This document shows, piece after piece, positions 1 through 9,077 of a DNA stretch of 21,377 nt (its first letter is position 1; each line of letters opens with the position of its first letter). Source of the DNA: Pholiota molesta (taxonomy: Eukaryota > Basidiomycota > Agaricomycetes > Agaricales > Strophariaceae). Where the stretch lies: contig JACGCK010000477.1 of the NCBI GenBank assembly GCA_014925825.1, positions 1 through 21,377 of the forward strand. Direction: 5' to 3'. Below the pieces are notes generated by a model. The model did not search any database. It was not told the DNA's origin and worked only from the letters and a program-made list of their open reading frames with translations. The translations under genes and the position numbers were made by a program.

Positions 1-803
1 CTTGTGCCTGTCCGCAATGGCTTTTAGCACCTCTTGGGGATTGCCTGTAAACATGGCCATGAGCGTCAAATTCGTACCTTGTACGTCCACGAATGAAAGA
101 GCGGAACGCTGAAGGTCTCCAGGTCTAAGGATATACCTACGCACCTGACATCTCTCCAATTCGCTCCCCAAGCCCCGCACGCATGCCAACGACCCCAATC
201 TGGCCCAGCGGGTTTTGGTCGAACCATTCCGTAATGAATTCGCGCGCGTACTGCAGCATTAGGTCGAAACGTGTGGGACGCATATCTCTGTCAAGCATCG
301 CGGCAGAAAGGTCAAGGATGAGAACTAAATGTCGGATGATTGTGCGCCGAATGGCAGCGGCGGGCGCCAAAAGTCTGGAAGAGTCATATGAGCATGTATG
401 TGCAGGCATGGTATGCATTGGACACATCGATACCGAGTAGCGTGGTTAGAGACATAACTCACCTCCGTCGGCGCCCTCGCGCCATGAGATCCTCGACAGA
501 AGTTTGCAGACTCCCGGCCTCATCCTCTTGCACCGTCTCCCAAGAACGCGTAAATGATGCTTCCCAAGTATATGCTTGCTGCAGCGCACATCCCGAACCC
601 TGAGCCTCATTCCCTCAAACAAGCAGTCCAAATGGTCCACGCACTGTGTCTTTCGCCTTGCCCTTGCCTTTATCTGGCTTGCGCTTGTCGACTGCCTTTG
701 CTTTCGCCTTCCCTTTGCCCTTTGTGGCGGGCTGTTCCAGGTCTATGGAAATGTCCGAATCAGAGTCAACCTCCATCCTGTCGTTTGCCTTGGAAGGTGG
801 CAT
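1..803 (-). CDS. SSL1: TFIIH core subunit SSL1 / GTF2H2 (5' part, truncated by window edge)
   Basis: Subunit of the TFIIH core, which acts in RNA polymerase II initiation and nucleotide excision repair in the nucleus; SSL1 binds and stimulates the XPD-type helicase. Exons on the minus strand are 803-645, 578-463, 374-145 and 44-1, separated by introns of 66, 88 and 100 nt with GT-AG ends; phases agree throughout. The first 53 residues are a Lys/Gly/Ala-rich low-complexity tail. The family block follows, with AYTWE, RSWETVQEDE and an Arg-rich stretch. The von Willebrand A-like domain then starts with IIRHLVLILDLS (DxS of the MIDAS-like site), RPTRFDLML, EFITEWFDQNPLGQIG and MSGNPQ. The C-terminal part of the vWA domain and the zinc-binding C4/RING region lie beyond base 1. 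No frame break is visible. The start is the first ATG of an open exon. Recognition is from memory of yeast and human homologues; confident. Confidence 0.93.
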
Positions 804-1035
804 TTTGCTATTGGCGCGTAGAGGTAGTGGCCGTTGCGGAGAACGAGTAATGACTGAGGACAGTAAGGCGGCCCGGGCCGTACAACTAACATTTCTTTCG
901 TCGACGACGGCGCTGCTTTACTCTTAACTCCATCAACACGATCACTTTCTAATCATCAACTTTGGTTCCCGTAGCCTGCGAACGTATACTCGACTCAGAA
1001 ACTTGTCCAGAGCCATTGACATAAATAACGCTTCA
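804..1035. promoter_or_regulatory. Short upstream region of SSL1, possibly a shared divergent promoter
   Basis: Only about 230 bp separate the SSL1 start codon from the first coding-like stretch on the plus strand. An ATG at 850 opens a 25-codon plus-strand frame ending at 927, only 47 bp from the SSL1 ATG. It may be the first exon of the unresolved plus-strand gene, but no splice connection could be proven. No clear TATA box is seen. Confidence 0.3.
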
Positions 1036-1940
1036 TATCTAGAAGTCAAGTCGGGGTCAAGCGTGCTGTTCAAGTTGTATTCCTCCACGATACAGGCCGA
1101 GGAGAACTGCTATGCACGTTGGAATACAATCCAGCTTCTATGCTATCTATCTTCCATCAGATTCTCACCTACATCGAATCCATTTCGTACCCCAAAATTT
1201 CAGCCAGATGATATGTATCACGCCACACCGCATCCCCAAGATCCGACCCACAGTCTGGACGGCATACTCAAGGAAATCCTGCACATGCAAGTAGATACCT
1301 GGCTTTCAGAAGCGTCCGATCTGCGCTACACCGTATCGCTACTTATCATGATAACAGCGCTGACGTTCAATTCGAACTCCTGTTCACCTGGACAACATGT
1401 GCAGATCTACTGGGAAGTGAGTTTTGCCCTATCTGGTTCGTTCGAGCGCATGGCTTCTATGGGCGCGACCGACGATAATTACCGGATTGGGCTTTTTTGG
1501 AACGCATCACGCATACCTTTTCTGCCCTCGGGAGGATCATCAGCCAATGGTAAGTAGTCTGTTGGGCGCAATTATTGTTATATGATAAACAACCATATAT
1601 CTTGAATTATGGATCCATAATCTACTCACGAGAAATGCATGATTCAGTTATGTTATCTAATCCTTTAATTGGCGCCTTTTTTAGCGACATATATTTACCA
1701 GAAAAGGCGCTCGTCAGGTGTATCATCCAGTTGGCCTCTTCGACACAACCCTCTATATGACGACCTGGCACGAAGCAACTGTGTTGCTAACGGTGTCATT
1801 TAGAAATCCAAGTCAAGTCTATGTATTGTACGTCCCGATGTCATTTGTAAGGCTCAATTTCTGATATGGATGTTTTACAGAGAATATGACGCGATGGGAT
1901 TACACCTCCAAATTAATTCTTTCTCAACACATTTGCCCTG
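1036..1940 (+). pseudogene. Unresolved coding-like region, function unknown (possible frame-disrupted gene)
   Basis: I do not recognise this gene. Codon composition looks coding on the plus strand, but no single frame is continuous. From about 1036 to 1206 the frame with codon starts divisible by 3 gives a natural-looking protein (HDTGRGELLCTLEYNP, then SIFHQILTYIESISYP) and then a TGA. The same frame resumes after 1220 and runs to a TAA near 1482, with a second open frame overlapping it (first in-frame ATG at 1213). A good GT donor lies at about 1551 (GTAAGT). The 3' end is the most convincing part: a frame reading VGLFDTTLYMTTWHEATV is joined by a plausible intron (GTACGT ... TTTTACAG, about 1827-1881) to a short exon ending in LQINSFSTHLP and TGA at 1940. 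It may be a real gene with sequence errors like those elsewhere in the window, or a decayed gene. It sits head-to-head with SSL1. Confidence 0.3.
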
Positions 1941-2076
1941 AATCGACGAATATAACTTGGACTTAACAGAATTGAGACGTCATGCATTTTTCGCGCAGAG
2001 CGGCACGCTAATAATCCCAGATTACGTTGGGAGATACGGATCTCATCCGCAGATCTCCAATGCTCCAGGCTCCAGC

Positions 2077-2084
2077 TATAAAAG
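2077..2084 (+). promoter_or_regulatory. TATA box of the phenylalanine ammonia-lyase gene
   Basis: TATAAAAG lies 49 nt upstream of the PAL start codon (ATG at 2126). A match this good at this distance suggests a TATA-driven, inducible promoter with a very short 5' leader. A CCAAT-type pentamer lies about 20 nt upstream (near 2057). Confidence 0.65.
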
Positions 2085-2125
2085 ACTCTGCATTGCAAAG
2101 GTAGCAACGCACCTCTCTGGTGGCA

Positions 2126-4930
2126 ATGGTACTCAATGGTCACACTCATGAAACCTCTATCAAGCCCGTAAACGGGATATCGTCGGCTGTAAACCAGCCT
2201 CTTCCACAAACAACCCCTCCGCTAACTTTACTGGCGAAGTTCATTGAAGCCCATAGGGACCTCACCAGCTTCAAGTAAGATCCGACTTCCTTCCATCACG
2301 CTATATACCACTGACGAGATTTCTCAGAACTCAGCCTGTCAATGTCGATGGTCATAACTTGACCACAGCTGCAGTTGTCGCTGCTGCGCGTTACTCTGCT
2401 GCTGTCAAGCTCGATGAGTCTTCCAACGTCAGAGAGCGTGTCAACAAGAGCCGACAAGTCGTCGTCAACAAGGTAGATAGCGGGGCCAGCATTTACGGCG
2501 TTTCGACAGGATTCGGCGGTAGCGGTGAGCTTCCAAATCTTTCGACAGTTGAACGAACGTGGATTAACTTACTTTTAAATACAGCCGATACACGTACTGA
2601 TGAACCGCTAATGCTAGGACATGCGCTTCTCCAGCACCAGCACATTGGTATTCTGCCGACCTCAGCTGACCCACCAAGCATCCGCCCTCTCCAGGATCCC
2701 AGCACATCGACGACCATGCCTGAATCTTGGGTTCGGTACGTTCCCATCGAGTCTCATGATTTGCTTCATATAATTAATATTGTATCTATCTGCAGCGCTG
2801 CCATTTTGATTAGGATGAATTCCCTTATTCGGGCCACTCAGGCATTAGGTTAGTTGTTAAGCTTGTTCAGTGAAGTAGTCTAATATGGGGCAATTTTCTA
2901 GATGGGAGCTTATCGAAAGATGAACGAGCTTCTCACAGCCGACATAATACCCGTTATTCCTTTAAGAGGTAGTATCTCGGCCTCGGGCGGTCAGTGTCAT
3001 TCCTTTGTACCGCATGGATCCTGCATCTCAACGTTTAAACCTTCTATGTATAGACCTTTCTCCTCTAGCATACATTGCTGGTGCCTTAGGTAGGACGCAC
3101 GGCTTTGATTCTCATCGATTTAGCGACTAATAACACCAACCAGTGGGAAACGAGTCTATTCAGGTATACGATGGTCCCCAAGCCTTTGGTCCTCGCCAGA
3201 AGGTTCCATCTCACGAAGCCTTGAGGAACCATAACATCGAGCCTATTGCTTTAGCGTCTAAAGAGCACCTTGGATTAGTCAATGGAACGGCAGTTTCTGC
3301 TGCTGTGGCAGCTCTCGCCATCGACGATGCCGTACATCTCGCTCTTTTAGCTCAGGTGTGTACCGCGATGGGCACGGAAGCTCTGAGTGGTACTCGGGGT
3401 TCCTACGTCCCATTTATCCACGCTGTTGCCCGCCCTCATCCTGGCCAGGTTAGTTTCGTGCTTTATAGTATCTTTGATTAATCTTCACGACTTTTCCAGG
3501 TTGAATGTGCGCACAATATTTACGGCCTCCTCGAAGGCAGCAAACTTGCACAACTTCATGAGGCGGAAGTGACGCTGCAAGAAGATCGTTATCTTTTGAG
3601 GCAAGATCGTTATCCTCTTCGTACTTCGCCCCAGTTCCTTGGTCCTCAGATTGAAGATCTCCTCTCTGCGTTGACCGCTATTACTCAGGAATGTAATTCG
3701 AGTATGTATATTTCTTATTTATCAACGTTGGGCATTCGCGTTAATAACTTTCAATAGCTACGGATAACCCTCTCATCGAAAGTGAGACGGGCATCGCCCA
3801 CCATGGAGGCAACTTCCAGGCCATGGCCGTGACCAATGCGATGGAAAAATCGCGCCTTGCTTTGCATCACATTGGAAAGCTTTTGTTTGCTCAAAGCACC
3901 GAATTACTGAACCCTGCCATGAACAATGGTTTGCCACCTTCTCTCGCTGCCACCAACCCTTCCTTGAACTATCATGGAAAGGGCGTCGACATTGCGACCG
4001 CTTCTTATGTAGCAGAGCTCGGCTACCTCGCTGCTCCTGTCTCTACACACATCCAATCTGCAGAAATGCATAATCAGGCAGTGAAGTATGTTGTTTTCAG
4101 TGCCCTGATTTTGCATCTTCGATCTAACCCACATATCTAGCTCTCTTGCCTTGATATCTGCTAGGGCCACTGTGACTTCTTTGGATGTATTGTCTATGCT
4201 AATGGCCTCTTATCTTTATCTCCTTTGCCAAGGTAAGCACTTCTTATCTATACCATAACATATACGTTCAACAAATTCCCTCTAGCACTTGATTTGCGCA
4301 CTCTTCGTCTGGAGTTCCTTCGCGGACTCGAGATCATCCTCCAGGAGGAGATGGCGACCTCGTTCGGCCCTTTCATTGCGACGCCAGTCCAAAATGTCGT
4401 TTCCGCAAGATTGCTTTCGACCATGGTAAACACCTTCGACAAGACAACTGTCATGGATGCCGCGGACCAGATGCAGGCCATGGCAGCGGCCACCACACCT
4501 GTTCTCGTCGACATCTTTGTCAACCTCGGCGAGGCTGAGCTCAAGTCTTCAACACCCTCTCTTGCCGTGCTCTCTACTTTCCGCGCTCAGATTGCTTCAA
4601 GGGCTACTGAACTTCAAGAGGCGCTGAGGGGAGAGTTCCTATCTGGCACACGGGGCTCCGCACCTGCTAGTGCTCAGCTTGGAAAGACCAAGGGCATGTA
4701 CGAGTTCATCCGGAAGGACCTGGGAATTAAGATGCACGGCGCGGAGAATCATGGGCACTTTGTCAACGGCATTGGTCACGACGACGTGTCCATCGGGCAG
4801 AACATTTCCAAGATATACGAAGTACGTCGCGACATTTTCATACTGTATGTCTTGGGCTTACTCGCGAACATTATTTTAGGCTATTCGCGATGGACACATT
4901 CGCAATACTGTCTTATCTTTGTTCGTTTAA
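2126..4930 (+). CDS. PAL: Phenylalanine ammonia-lyase (MIO enzyme), 12 exons, two apparent frameshifts
   Basis: Non-oxidative deamination of L-phenylalanine to trans-cinnamate and ammonia, probably cytosolic. Exons: 2126-2274, 2328-2524, 2585-2735, 2796-2848, 2902-2989, 3054-3089, 3144-3448, 3500-3701, 3758-4085, 4141-4232, 4286-4821, 4880-4930. Family motifs in order: [14 protein letters not shown], the RGSISASGD block whose Ala-Ser-Gly (about residues 211-213) forms the MIO cofactor, [42 protein letters not shown] and the C-terminal shielding region. The spliced length is 2188 nt, two short of a whole number of codons. One G appears lost in the run 2831-2833 (the expected RGHSGIR motif is out of frame) and one A in 2916-2918 (the expected ELIEKMNELL is out of frame). 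Restoring both gives 729 aa, normal for fungal PAL. All other exon phases fit. A near-duplicate DRY..LR precedes the conserved QDRYPLR. Histidine ammonia-lyase is less likely given the length and motifs. Confidence 0.93.
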
Positions 4931-5028
4931 CTTGCATCCCACGATATTTGTACTGTGATTTGCCATGTAACATGTACATCAAGGAAATAGTTGTGAAATG
5001 TTTTTGTGATTTCTCCAATATAAAGTAC

Positions 5029-5034
5029 AATAAA
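5029..5034 (+). terminator. Candidate polyadenylation signal of PAL
   Basis: A canonical AATAAA hexamer lies about 100 nt after the PAL stop codon, inside the 263-bp convergent gap between PAL and the metal transporter. Fungal poly(A) signals are degenerate, so this is only suggestive. Confidence 0.4.
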
Positions 5035-5193
5035 TCAAAGTATGCAATAGCAAAGGAAGGTATCGACGAGACGATCTAAGGAAGTGTTGACCGAGTACGG
5101 TATTGCCCAATACATAGATGATACAAGTGAAAGATAACTTATTAAAGATAGTAGACAGTGGTGTCCAGATAATTGGAAGCTAGCAGTTTCAGC

Positions 5194-6599
5194 TTAGGAT
5201 TGCTTCAGCTTGTCAGTCGGCCGGAATGTAACTCGAACTTCAGTAACCTCCTTTCTCGCGGTTTTCAGCTTGCGCTCAATCTCCTTTTCCAGCGCGGAAG
5301 ACTGCGACACTGTAATCGACCCAGGGACCTCGGCAATAAGATCGACGAATAACAACGATCCAGCGTGTCGTGCGCGAAGTTGTTGGATCGACAGCAATGG
5401 AGGCAGATGCGAGCCATCGTGGTCGTTTACCAGTCTGGTTGCACCCGATTTGTCTACTAATGGATCGAGTGCCTTCTTGAGCGATTGTCGTATCCGCGGT
5501 GACGCGCTGGCGTCTGTGAGATCCCCCCAAGCTCCGATAAGAAGGTCGAATCCTTGCTTGAGAATTACAACTGACACAATGAGGCCTACAGAGATACTTC
5601 GTTAGCATGTGCAAATGCTGCTCTGAATCGAATGCACTTGCCTCCAATCGGGTCTAGTGGGAATGCGGGGAAGAGCCAGGTGCCGAGAATCGCGAAGAAC
5701 GCGACTAGACTGGAGTATGCGTCGCTTCTGTGATGAATAGCATTTGCTAGCAGTACTGGGCTTTTCTCCTCGTCAGCGACGGTCTTGGTAATCCGGTACA
5801 ACCACTCTTTGGTGAGCACACCACCCGCGGCAAACCAAGCCGCATTCACATCTACTGCATGTACATGGGCATGCCCAATAGGAGGCACAGGAGCACTGGA
5901 TGAGATATACGCCAGGACGTCGTGTAGTGTTCCTGGTTGGAGGTGTGTGGCTGTCTCGCCGAGTGCCACAATAAGCAGATGGTATGAATGGAAGCCAATC
6001 CCAAGAGCACCACCAATTAACAGCAGGGAAATAGTCGTCGTTCCGAGAGTCTCGAATTTAGCGAAACCGTAAGGGTACTTTTCAGAAGGTGGCTTTCGTG
6101 AAAGGCGCCAGCAGAACAAAGTAACAAAGTCGCCAAGCAAATCTAGTTGAAGATGAGCATAATGGTGACAAGACCAAGGTAGGAAGTACGCGACGCACCA
6201 CTCAAAGAATGTCCAGCATCAGCAAGTAATGATGCTGAATGCAGATACCACCCAGCAACACCCTTCGCGGCCGTCAGCGCTACGTTGGAGAACAGTCCGA
6301 CTAATGTGATGTAGCTTCCGCGATCCCCTGATGGTACGTGGCTATTACGATGACGTTGAATGAATGTGATAGTAAGACATACCAGATCCCTTCAAAGCTG
6401 CGATAATCTGCTCAGCGTCGTGTGTGTGCTCCTCTGCGTGTGAGTGTGAATGTCCGAATATTGAATGTGAATGAGTGTGTTCATCATGATCGTGTTCATT
6501 GTGCTCGTGTCCGTTGGTGTGATTGTGCCCGTTCTCTGTGGGTGGTTGCTTGGACGGACTCGACTCCTTCTTGGTGGAATGCAAGCGTGTCTGGGGCAT
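5194..6599 (-). CDS. Cation diffusion facilitator metal transporter, mitochondrial MMT-like
   Basis: Predicted proton-coupled divalent metal (Zn/Fe/Mn) exporter of the CDF family. Exons on the minus strand: 6599-6383, 6327-6199, 6142-5642, 5585-5194; total 412 aa, frame clean. The N-terminus (to about residue 65) is extremely rich in His-Asp/Glu-Ser and ends in HSIFGHSHSH, a probable metal-binding tail. TM segments follow. The two CDF metal sites are visible as HSLSD in TM2 (in DAGHSLSDLLGD) and HHRSD in TM5 (in AIHHRSDAYSS), both HxxxD. KYPYGFAKFETLG is the usual inter-TM motif, and the C-terminal cytoplasmic CDF domain ends in EVRVTFRPT. The last intron (5641-5586) starts with GC, not GT. 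The frame is open upstream of the chosen ATG with a basic, acid-free stretch (IHRHLQFRSFSLLHS) that looks like a mitochondrial presequence, so the true start may be the in-frame ATG at 6830 or a missed exon. It converges with PAL. Confidence 0.9.
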
Positions 6600-7190
6600 T
6601 CTGAGGCAGGGTGAAGGAGCGGGCACAGAATGCAGAAGCGAGAAGGAACGGAATTGTAGATGTCGGTGAATTGAGGTAACGCCGTCAGTCAGGGAAGCGG
6701 TCGGAATGGGGTAGTGACACGACAGCAGGATCTGGATACGTGTCCTGTACACACCCAAGGGGGATTTGGCAGAAAGAAGATAGCGTCGACTGGCCTTGGA
6801 TGTTATGGGCCAAGCTGCGGGGAATATCATGGGGACGTGATGTTCTGACCCCGACGTATCGCAGGTTCCGATGTTGATTTCTCTGGAATGTCGAGGTATT
6901 GCCGCTCCAGGTTGGGGCGGACTGCAACCTGCGCACACTCCTTTTTCACTCCGTAAATATATTCTCAGCTATGGGAACCCCAGTCCGGAATTGCGATCGT
7001 ACGTGACCATGAAAGAAAAGGGTTATCGGCCTTACCGCAGTCCAGTGTCTGACTCCGGCGTCTGGAAGGCTCTCGATCCGCTTTCTCTTCCGCGCACCCA
7101 ACCAAATAAGCTCGCACCACAATTATTCGTTGATACCAATCATAACCACTATGTGCCAGTACGAGGTGGCTCACATCTTACGGTATTATT
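6600..7190. other. Intergenic region between two minus-strand genes
   Basis: It separates the 5' end of the metal transporter from the 3' end of the dehydrogenase. It should contain the transporter promoter and possibly additional 5' coding sequence, since the transporter frame stays open to about 6938. Other open frames here (for example a plus-strand one near 6871-7212) show no family motif or splice support. No RNA gene or repeat was seen. Confidence 0.4.
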
Positions 7191-8787
7191 CTACAATTTG
7201 AGAGGAATATAGAGGCTTTCAAGCAGATGAACTACTTTGGGCAACTGCGGATCGTCATCCTTCCCCAAAGCTTCCTTAGCGATGCGGGATAAATCCCCCT
7301 TTGGTACATTATACTGCGCAAGTGTTGATTGAAGACCCAAATTAATTACCAGTCTGATCACAATGAATTCAACTTATTAGGAAGAATTGTCTGAATATGG
7401 TCTGCAACTCACTCGTTAATGAGGGTCGCCAAACGACGAACGTCTCCATCGATTGAACCAGTCGAAGATTCGCGCAGCTGGAACAATGAAGCTGCGAGCG
7501 CCTTCTTGTCGATCTCTGAAGCAACTTCCGCTTTCAAGCGAACAGTGGGCGCCAATGTAAGACACTGCACAAATATTAAGCTTTTTAACTTTTCAAGTCA
7601 AGTAGGCAAACTTGCCGAGGTTATACCATGGGGAATTCCGTATCTCGCTCCTAATTTATGGCCGAGAGCATGGGATAGGCCCAAAGCACTATTTCCTAAC
7701 AGCATTAAAATCGGACATGGGCAGGGAGCTGCATCTTGCAGAATTACCTGTATCTTTCGAGCTTAATCGGCCATATGCTCATCCACGATGCAAGTTGCAG
7801 CATTTGGCGAGCCTCGATGTTGCTTGGGTCTGCTTTTGACGCAGGAAGGTATTTGAACAAATCTGCTATTGCCGCATAGCAAAGAACTTTCTGGGGATGG
7901 GTGATTAGAGGTCTGTACAAATTCTCTGATGGGAGATTAGAATATGTAGAATTCCCAAATAATCCTTGTCTTATCGACTTGAACTGACCAACAGCATGAT
8001 CCAAAGCCCTAATGCCGGTGGAAAGCCTGTCATATAGAACTCTGAGATTAGGCTGAATATGTCAAGCAGACACATGGGAAGCGCACCAGAGCCTTTCTGG
8101 CGTGGCCAAAGTTAGCTCAGAATCAAGGATGATTCCAGCAGGTGCCAACTCTGGGGAAGAAACGGCGACTTTGACACCCTCATCATTCGTGAAGCCAGCA
8201 CCAACCTGAAATACAGCTCAAGTTTCAAACAAGCATGGCGCGAAAATAGCGCACAACTCACGGTATATTCAGCCGCACTGAGTGTAGTGGGAATAGCAAT
8301 TTGAGGAGGGGTTTTGCCGCCTACCTCCAGCTGAATATTATATAGGATTGCCTTTGCAGCATCTATGGGCGAGCCACCGCCAACAGCGACAATACAATCG
8401 CACCCAGTCTCCTTGTAGTGTTTTATTCCTTTACGTATCCCGGCGATGGGAGAGTGTTCTCCGATTTCAAAGAAGGTCGCGCCCCACGCATTACGCTCCT
8501 TCAGAATGGCTTCTACCGTTCGGACTACATCGGTCTGTCAAAATATCATATGCGTATGTCAACAATCAGCGCAAATGAAAGCAAGCGTCTTGCAACGCAC
8601 TCGCCTTTTCGTGCAGGCTTTTTCCGGTGACGATAAGAGCCTTCTTGACTCCGAGTGTAATTAATAGCTTTGGTAATGCTGTCTTGGTCGAGCCTGGACC
8701 GTAGAACACGCCTTTGAGAGTGTCTGTCCAACTATACGCGCCCTCCAATGGCGATGAATCAAAGGTAGTAGTGTCTAGACTGGACAT
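7191..8787 (-). CDS. Iron-type alcohol dehydrogenase / maleylacetate-reductase-like enzyme
   Basis: Group III (Fe-ADH superfamily) NAD(P)H-dependent oxidoreductase, 392 aa, eight exons on the minus strand: 8787-8605, 8534-8262, 8205-8087, 8026-7989, 7925-7748, 7688-7616, 7564-7413, 7353-7191. The dinucleotide-binding motif VAVGGGSPIDAAKAI is at about residues 110-124, followed by IPTTLSAAEYT and the signature HALGHKLGARYGIPHG. By alignment with the FucO-type metal site, the three His ligands are kept (H202, H270, H284), but the Asp ligand is replaced by Arg198 (in TGIRALDHAVE). This fits the maleylacetate-reductase branch, whose metal site is degenerate, better than a true iron ADH. That branch reduces maleylacetate to 3-oxoadipate at the end of hydroxyquinol-type aromatic degradation; the exact substrate here is inferred. 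Introns 1 and 6 begin with GC. The frame is clean. It is divergent from the flavin reductase gene. Confidence 0.9.
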
Positions 8788-9077
8788 AGCGGAACACTAG
8801 CAGAAAGAAGGAAGAGCTGGAGGTCTGTGGGATCTTAAACAAAGGAACTGGGTTTGCTTACTGATAGCTTAGAAATTGCTCAGCTATCGATCATACTTGA
8901 GAAGAGGAAACTGACATCATGGGATCCCGTAATGCTTGCCCAAGCCCCTGTACAGTGTGAGTTTTATGCCATTCCTAGCCAGTGACAATAGATTCCGGCG
9001 TCGGCTTCCGCACACGCCTTGCCTCCCGCCTCTCCATCTCGTTAACTTGTTCGCGAAGGTCAGCAATCATTGAGGCG
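8788..9077. promoter_or_regulatory. Divergent promoter between the dehydrogenase and the flavin reductase
   Basis: 290 bp separate the two outward-facing start codons (8787 minus, 9078 plus), so both promoters must share or abut here unless one gene has a distant start. No convincing TATA box or palindromic activator site was recognised. The plus-strand frame is open upstream of 9078 to about 8982, but the first ATG is at 9078. Confidence 0.5.

Noticed and set aside
5210..5605. 131-codon plus-strand open frame
   Set aside because: It is antisense to the C-terminal domain of the metal transporter, whose motifs and splice phases are clear.
6871..7212. Plus-strand open frame of 113 codons between the transporter and the dehydrogenase
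   Set aside because: It overlaps the 3' end of the dehydrogenase coding sequence antisense, has no family similarity I recognise, and its composition does not look coding.
8027..8086. A shorter 45-nt intron in the dehydrogenase ending at an upstream CTCAG
   Set aside because: It would create a stop codon at the junction; the next AG, ending at position 8027 (minus strand), restores LWLSTGIRALDH in frame.
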